Assembly: GCA_001683735.1 (NCBI GenBank)
Contig: LUGG01000035.1
Coordinates: 1-64,000 of the forward strand
DNA length: 64,000 bases
Reading direction: 5' to 3'
DNA from: Grifola frondosa
Lineage: Eukaryota; Basidiomycota; Agaricomycetes; Polyporales; Grifolaceae
Shown here piece by piece: positions 58,745-64,000 of this stretch. Both the position numbers and the translations under genes were made by a program. The notes below the pieces were generated by a model. The model did not search any database. It was not told the origin of the DNA and saw only the letters and a program-made list of their open reading frames with translations. Each line of letters begins with the position of its first letter. The stretch's first letter is position 1.

Positions 58745-59540
58745 AGGTGAACAGTGAGCAAATCTAAAAGTACTTCCACGCCGCCCTCGGCCTTCCCATT
58801 GTTCTCGTATTCACGCTCGTCGTCTCCGCCGGCCTTTCTTCGGTGAGTCTCCATGTCCCCTCCATCTACAAAGGAGCTCTCCTTGGCATCCCTGCTGCCA
58901 ATATCCTCGGTCGTCGTATCGGCGTCATGGCCGCCTGACTCGTCTTCTCCCTTGGTATCGCCCTCCAAACAGGCTCCAGCAACATTGCCACCTTCTTCGT
59001 CGGCCGTGTCTTTGCCGGTCTCGGTGTAGGCCTCGTCTCCACCCTTATCCCCAATCTGAATCCTCCCCGAAGTGGATTCGCGGCACCGGTTTTCAGTGGG
59101 CCATCACCATTGGTCTCCTCTTCGCCTCCGTCATCAACGCTACCAAGGACCGTGCTAATCACTCTACCTGGAGAATACCCATCATCATCCACTTCATCTG
59201 GGCCTTCATCCTTGTCATCGGCATGTTTTACCTCCCCGAGGTCAGCCGTCACCATTTGATTTTACTACTATAACTAACGTTCTCTACAGTCTCCCCGTTG
59301 GCTTATTAAAAGGGATAAATCTCTCTCCTGCCTCACTTCGCCTCCTCCAGATCAATGAAATCCGGGCCTCCCTCCAGGAGGAGCTCGCCCTCGGCGAACA
59401 CTCCAACTCGACTACTTCAAGTTAACGATAACAAAATCGCCTTTCGCACCTCTCCTCTCCCATTATTCGCCGCCGAGCATATGATACGCGCAGACGGCAC
59501 GACGTTCTTCCAGAACTCGGGCATCAAGAACCCATGAGTG
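58745..59540 (+). pseudogene. MFS sugar transporter, decayed
   Basis: The hexose-transporter middle is readable: GRRIGVMAA-stop, LVFSLGIALQTGSSNIATFF, VGRVFAGLGVGLVSTLIPN, FQWAITIGLLFASVI, STWRIPIIIHFIWAFILVIG, MFYLPESPRWLIKRDKS, ASLQEELALGEHS, NKIAFRT and TTFFQNSGIKNP. Segments are spread over all three frames with an in-frame TGA, a deletion after STLIPN and a truncated end. Sugar-transport family identity is clear, and the piece is not functional. Confidence 0.85.
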
Positions 59541-60003
59541 CGAGCGCGCCGCCAGAAGAGCAACCAAAGGCTCTGAGACCTGCCAGAGCAGCGTGGCTCG
59601 CGCCGCACCGCGCCATCTGCATCCCATCCTTGTCCATGAACACCTTCACCAGCTGTTCCTGTCGGGTCTGACGAGGCAGTAGCCAGTCTGCCAAGGTATA
59701 GCAGCGGGAGGAGCTATTTTTGTAAAGTGAGCTGCTAGTGAGGGAAGGGGCATCGGCGTACCACGGCCCAGATGTGCCACACAATGTTGGAGGTGTTACC
59801 GATAGGCGGCGGCCGGTCCTGTTCGGCCACTTGTCATCGCAACCAGTCCGTACTTACTATTCAGAGCAAAGTCACGACGGGCGAACGGATAAGTAAGCAT
59901 GCTCGCGCACCGCCTTGTTATATTGCGGGAAGGAAATACAAGTAATCTACGTAAACGGAGACACCTGTAGTGGTACCAGATTCAGTGATCCCGACCTCCA
60001 ATC
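59541..60003. other. Intergenic, no gene recognised
   Basis: Possible further debris of the transporter pseudogene near 59750-59830. Nothing is certain. Confidence 0.35.
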
Positions 60004-61408
60004 TCACAATTTGAGACAGACCACCTGCCGCTGTGCCATCTCTCGGAAGAAAGCGCGGCAAACATTTGGCAGCTCTTCGTCGTAGCTAGACAAGACCATG
60101 TAAATTAGCATAGCGAAAAGTAACAATAAACGCGAACTTACTATGTCCAGTCTTCAAGATCTGATAGCTTCTTCACCAGCTCCTCCCGTGTCTTTGCAGA
60201 CAGCACACGCGTCAGATGGTCTATCAGGTTGCTATCCGCGACGACATAGCGATATCGTAGAACATTTGTTTTTGCGATGCTAAACTCCATCACTGCACCT
60301 TTGGCGCATGTGTAATTTAACCTCCAGTTGCACACGGCAATAGGGTCCATGCGACAGGGGAGAGAGAGCTAGATTTCGTAGGAGGGGGAGGTGTGACGCC
60401 CGTCATATCCAGGGAAGAACCCACCTGACTGACGTCGTCATCAATCCAGCGCCAGCCGAGTCGGAAGGACGGATGTGCAGCAGCAATCTCACAGGCAGTG
60501 AGTGGGTGAACATCGTGAACCCGCGCGAAGTGTACTTGATAAGGCCTTCCGCACGCCGCAAAGAGCGACCACGGCAAGAGGAGCTGAGGAGCGAGCGACG
60601 TTGCTCCAGGGTAGCTTTTGGGAACAGACAATACGCCTTTTCGTAGCTTATTACGTTCATCACGCAAGCTGGAGACAGCATCAATAATATGAATTGAGAC
60701 AGGAGGGCAGAACATACTGGAATGAAAGCCTAAGACAACTTCCATGGGTGCATTTGTGGCCACAATCACTTGGACCTTCAATTCTGAGTCCGCGTGGACG
60801 AGTCGGGTGAACGTGAGGACTGCGGCTATTCCAGGCATGCTGTAAATACCCCCGGCCTCCGTGACATTGAATTGATCACAGCGGTTTCGAAGTCGGCTCC
60901 TGCCAAAAAGAAGGCCGAAATTTGTACCCTACGCTGATGAGCCAGCGTCCGACCTTGCGGCGATGCTTATGTGCACGTAGAGATCCAGGTCCGATGACCT
61001 ATAGAACGATCTATCAAAAAATTGGAGTGCGCTAGACCCCGATATCACGGTGCCCGTCCGTGCTTGTAAGGAGCGAAAAGCGAGGGGCTCGGCGAAGAAC
61101 CGTAACAGGTGAGAATTGATATTGAATGTCTTTCGGATATATATGTCTATGACATATTTTGCCGTGCGACAGGTCCTCGCCATCCGAAGAAGAGACGCAG
61201 GGGTGAGAAATGAAAACAGGACCTCGGTGATGAGAAATATGTGGAGGACAGTATCGGTAAGCAGAGACTGCCGGAAAATCAACGACTCGGACACTAGCTC
61301 GATGGCGACATCACTCACCGCTAAGCTCTTGGTATCTTCCGATTCGACCATGTCGAACGCTCCCCCCGTCTGAGCGGCACTTGCACTGTGGTGGGAGTGA
61401 AGAGTCAA
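60004..61408 (-). CDS. F-box plus nucleotidyltransferase-like fold protein (several one-base slips)
   Basis: After a polar N-terminus the F-box-like segment reads LITEVLFSFLTPASLLRMAR, TCRTAKYVIDIY. Then come SLQARTGTVISGSSALQFFD and SSDLDLYVH, the G-S plus DxD pattern of a nucleotidyltransferase-type fold used in a large Agaricomycete family. Next are GYKFRPSF, TEAGGIYSMPGIAAVLTF, APMEVVLGFHS, CVMNVISYEKAYCLFPKA, KYTSRGFTM, HPSFRLGWRWIDDDVSQ, MEFSIAKTNVLRYRYVV, and after a last intron YYDEELPNVCRAFFREMAQ to the stop at 60004. Frames change at three homopolymers (60959-60960, 60905-60909, 60494-60495). Substrate and activity are unknown, and the start is uncertain (61408 or 61351). Confidence 0.7.
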
Positions 61409-62070
61409 AAGTCGAATCGATCGATAATGCTGATTCCTAACCCGTGGTGATTAAACCGTTTCGGAAAATTCATTCATGAGCCTCAAGTCGCGCTCACGAA
61501 TGAGATTTTATGCAGATCCTGCCGAATGTACTTTATCAACAGCATTAAAAATTATAAAAGCGACAATCCATCGAGCGAGCATCACCGGTGAGTGGGACTC
61601 GGGATAGGTACGACAGTTTCATCTGAATTTATCCAATACTTATATCATGACATGGTCAATCCTTCTGCACCGTAAGGAGACGTGTATAATATTTCATAGT
61701 GCTATCTTACTCACCTGTTGTAAAACGTAGCGAAATGATAACATTGTATTGCACACGTGGCGCCATCAATAGTCTACCTCGTCGAGACATGGCATTACCT
61801 CCTATTTATGGGGTTCTGGCCCACCGTGTCCGCTTTATAATTGTTGAATGAGAAATGATATAAATGTTGCGCAACATGTCGATTGCGGCCGTGAGTCCAA
61901 CGTCTGGCGCACATTGCCGAGGTCGTCGGACGGCGCTACGTAGAGCGCCTGTCGACGCGCAACGCGGAGCGACTAAGTCCTTTGATGCTCCAGGCAATGA
62001 CGGATCGCTGTCTTCCGCAGTGGACACGTCGCTTCCTCCATTCCTTTCTACGGTGCTTATCGCCAGCATG
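61409..62070. other. Intergenic
   Basis: AT-rich. The GC-richer part from 61880 may be a leader of the MHYT pseudogene. No gene is recognised. Confidence 0.4.
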
Positions 62071-62653
62071 GATGTGCAGGAGCGTGAGCTCATCCCCGTA
62101 TGGGCTCCAGAGGTCCGTTCTCTCGTCGTCCTCTGCCTCCTGCTGACTCCCCTCTAACTCATCCTTCTGTCCTGCCTCATCTCTTGGCTTGGCACATATA
62201 CCAGCACACAGATCATGATTCACGCAAGATATAACCGGACCACTCTCCTCAAGTGGGTCTGGGCATTCTTTGCCAACATCGTCTTCGGTTTTTGCGATAT
62301 AGTCCATGCATTTCGGTTCATCGCGTCGCGGCTTCCTCGCTTATTTTTTCATTGAATTTAATTTTGCTTACGGTGTTCGAGCAGTTGGCATGCTTGCTTG
62401 CCATCTAGACGTCACCATAGGCTTTGACATTCCACTCACCATCCTCTCCGCCGCGGCGGCCATCGTTTTCACTTTCGCTGCCCTCTCGAGCCCATATGCG
62501 TCAAAGTTCCCCAGCAGAGTCATGACCTGGCACTACGCACTGCTATCAAAAATGTGCTCGTCTTTTCGAACAAGACCCCATGACCTGGAAGCGGGGTACA
62601 CGAGACTGGAAACATCAGAACACGACGACCAGGCAGCTGTCACGGAGTATTGA
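62071..62653 (+). pseudogene. MHYT-domain membrane protein, decayed
   Basis: The readable pieces are MDVQERELIPVWAPEV, ISWLGTYTSTQIMIHARYNR, TTLLKWVWAFFANIVFGF, SMHF, GMLACHLDVTIGFDIPLTIL, SAAAAIVFTFAALSSPYASK and a polar tail LETSEHDDQAAV. SMHF followed by GMLA is the MHYT-type sensor motif, split by an intron from about 62316 to 62387. A TAA interrupts the first helix (62155-62157). In the frame that fits SMHF, the tryptophan before SMHF reads TAG, and the T-run at 62289-62293 is one base too long. MHYT domains are proposed membrane sensors of gases or redox metals. This copy seems non-functional. Confidence 0.65.
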
Positions 62654-63083
62654 CGACGACGGCGACGAGCACGATCTCGACTGTGATGAGCCTGAGGATG
62701 ATAAAAGGGGGGGGGCTGACCGTGGCAGTATCTCGAGTTACTCGTCACGCTGTCATGCCTTTGTGTGTGCTGGAGGATGATGCAGGCCACTGGGTTTCTA
62801 CGGGGTCAGAGACTGGCAAGTCTTAAAGATATGCTGAATTGTGGGACTTAAGCGCGATGCAAGGTGGAACGATGTTTGACAGATCGCAGACACCAATCCA
62901 TCTACGTCATTTACCTGGCAACTCACCGATACCTCGCAAGTGGAGAAGTTCGAGTTAAGTGAGGCGGAATACGCCCAGCGACAAGGTGCGCGATATTTAG
63001 TTCCCATCTCCCTTCACCGCATTTCCCTAATCTCGTTACAGACACCGTTCTCGCATAGTCTCTGTCTCTATGAGCGCGGCCGA
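62654..63083. other. Spacer, no gene recognised
   Basis: Separates the MHYT pseudogene from the second HAM1-like fragment. Confidence 0.35.
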
Positions 63084-63830
63084 TCAGCTCATGATCAAAG
63101 TGAGCGACGCGGTGTGGGATCCCACAGAGCTTCCGCCGCGCGCTCTTCGAGCTGTTCGGGAGGTGGATACCTCGCTCACAGCGAACGCCAGGGCATGGGG
63201 CTCGGCCTGAGCATCATAAAGCACCCCGTGCAGCGCATGCAGCTGTAGGTGGATGTAAGGAAGCAGGTCCTGCGGAGTATCATCAGCCAGGTGCATTTCC
63301 CAGTCCCTGCTTGTCGTGTTGACCGTTGCGCCGCTCCGCTCCGGCATAGATCGAAACGTGTTCCCGAACTTCATCAATGTTAGAGCGCGCGACTTCATGA
63401 AGTTCAGCGGCCAGAATACATCCAGTGCGCTTTCTGCCGTCTTATTTACGGACAATTTGCGAACACACCACCGCCATACAGGGACGAGCAGCACAACAAG
63501 CTTGCGCTCACACTCAAACAGACCCAGGCGGACATGCGCGACGCTGCGCGCTACTTCCGCGGGAAGACGGGGATACCGAAGATCAACGACTTGGGGCTTG
63601 CGGATGTGCTGTTCGGCACATCGTGACCGCTCCTCTTGTATTCAAGATCAAGGACGCGCAGACAGAGATCCACCGCTTAAATTCGCCATCCGCGAGGAGC
63701 AGCCTGTTGAAGAAGCAGCGGCAGAAGACGATCAGGCAGGCGGTGAAGACCGCGCTGGGACGCATCCGCAGATGGCTCGTAGGCGTACGCGAGCAGCATG
63801 AAGGCCTAAAATCGCGGTCGTTTTTTACCC
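63084..63830 (+). pseudogene. HAM1-like N-terminal domain gene fragment, copy 2
   Basis: RNVFPNFINVRARDFMKFS, QTQADMRDAARYFRGKTGIP and the LLKKQRQKTIRQAV block are present in the same order, with the same missing block between exons as copy 1. The upstream part (SFRRALFELFGRWI) differs from copy 1. Small deletions relative to copy 1 (for example near 63616 and 63673) change frame. It is truncated at both sides and not functional. Confidence 0.65.
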
Positions 63831-63942
63831 TATTGATCACTCCTCACATATGCGTGCGTGGTCCTCCCTCTTTCATACCGAGTTTAACATATAACACATT
63901 CTGTTCTGCTTCTAGAACCTATCCTATCCCATCGCGATACCA
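63238..63942. repeat. Near-identical 0.7-kb repeat, copy 2
   Basis: Direct repeat of 50041-50743 in the same orientation, 13.2 kb apart. Homology ends at CGCGATACCA. Confidence 0.9.
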
Positions 63943-64000
63943 CCGATACTCATTATACTACTACAATAACTCCCAATCCCAATGTACGGATTTGAAAAAT

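Noticed and set aside
1..64000. CRISPR arrays, bacterial operons, phage or rRNA genes
   Set aside because: No regularly spaced repeats, Shine-Dalgarno organisation or rRNA-like sequence; all real genes show fungal introns.

Overview
The window is nuclear DNA of a filamentous basidiomycete, most likely an Agaricomycete (mushroom-forming fungus). Genes are broken by many 45-60 bp GT-AG introns. Several families typical of Agaricomycetes are present: DUF6534 membrane proteins, pseudokinase-like proteins, tnp2 transposases, WD40 proteins with a C-terminal membrane anchor, and F-box/nucleotidyltransferase-like proteins. There is no plasmid, phage, CRISPR or operon-like organisation.

Layout. (1) 1-14.8 kb is a degraded, repeat-rich zone. 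A gene runs off the left edge. A segmental duplication (about 1.2-6.75 kb and 7.8-11.4 kb) carries two copies of a 17-exon, seven-helix-type membrane-protein gene. The first copy is interrupted by about 2 kb containing a dead PDR-type ABC-transporter fragment. A tandem array of about 1.3-kb units follows at 11.5-14.5 kb. (2) 14.8-25 kb holds a clean Mn superoxide dismutase, a GC-rich unassigned block, a DUF6534 gene, an isoprenylcysteine methyltransferase-like gene and a third copy of the membrane-protein family. (3) 26-39 kb holds a pseudokinase-like gene, a single-pass membrane protein, their broken relatives, an F-box gene sitting inside a dispersed repeat, and an 841-residue PH-domain protein with one abnormally long intron. 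(4) 39-49 kb holds the fourth membrane-protein copy, a cytosolic-type glutamyl-tRNA synthetase, an MLKL N-terminal-like protein, a fold-back repeat and a DHA1-type MFS drug exporter. (5) 49.5-64 kb is transposon territory. It has two nearly identical HAM1-like gene fragments, a tnp2 transposase with a divergently transcribed membrane-protein partner, a WD40-TM gene, a sugar-transporter pseudogene, an F-box/nucleotidyltransferase-like gene and an MHYT-domain pseudogene.

The genes do not form one pathway. Two themes link them. One is local gene multiplication: four paralogs of one membrane-protein family, plus duplicated kin of the kinase-like, F-box, HAM1-like and single-pass membrane genes. 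The other is a recurring defect: otherwise well-preserved genes lose frame by one base, nearly always in a run of identical bases. That pattern looks more like assembly error than gene death and should be resolved before any of these genes is called a pseudogene. Splice sites, starts and family calls below were made by eye; exon boundaries were judged by frame continuity and by comparison among the copies in the window.
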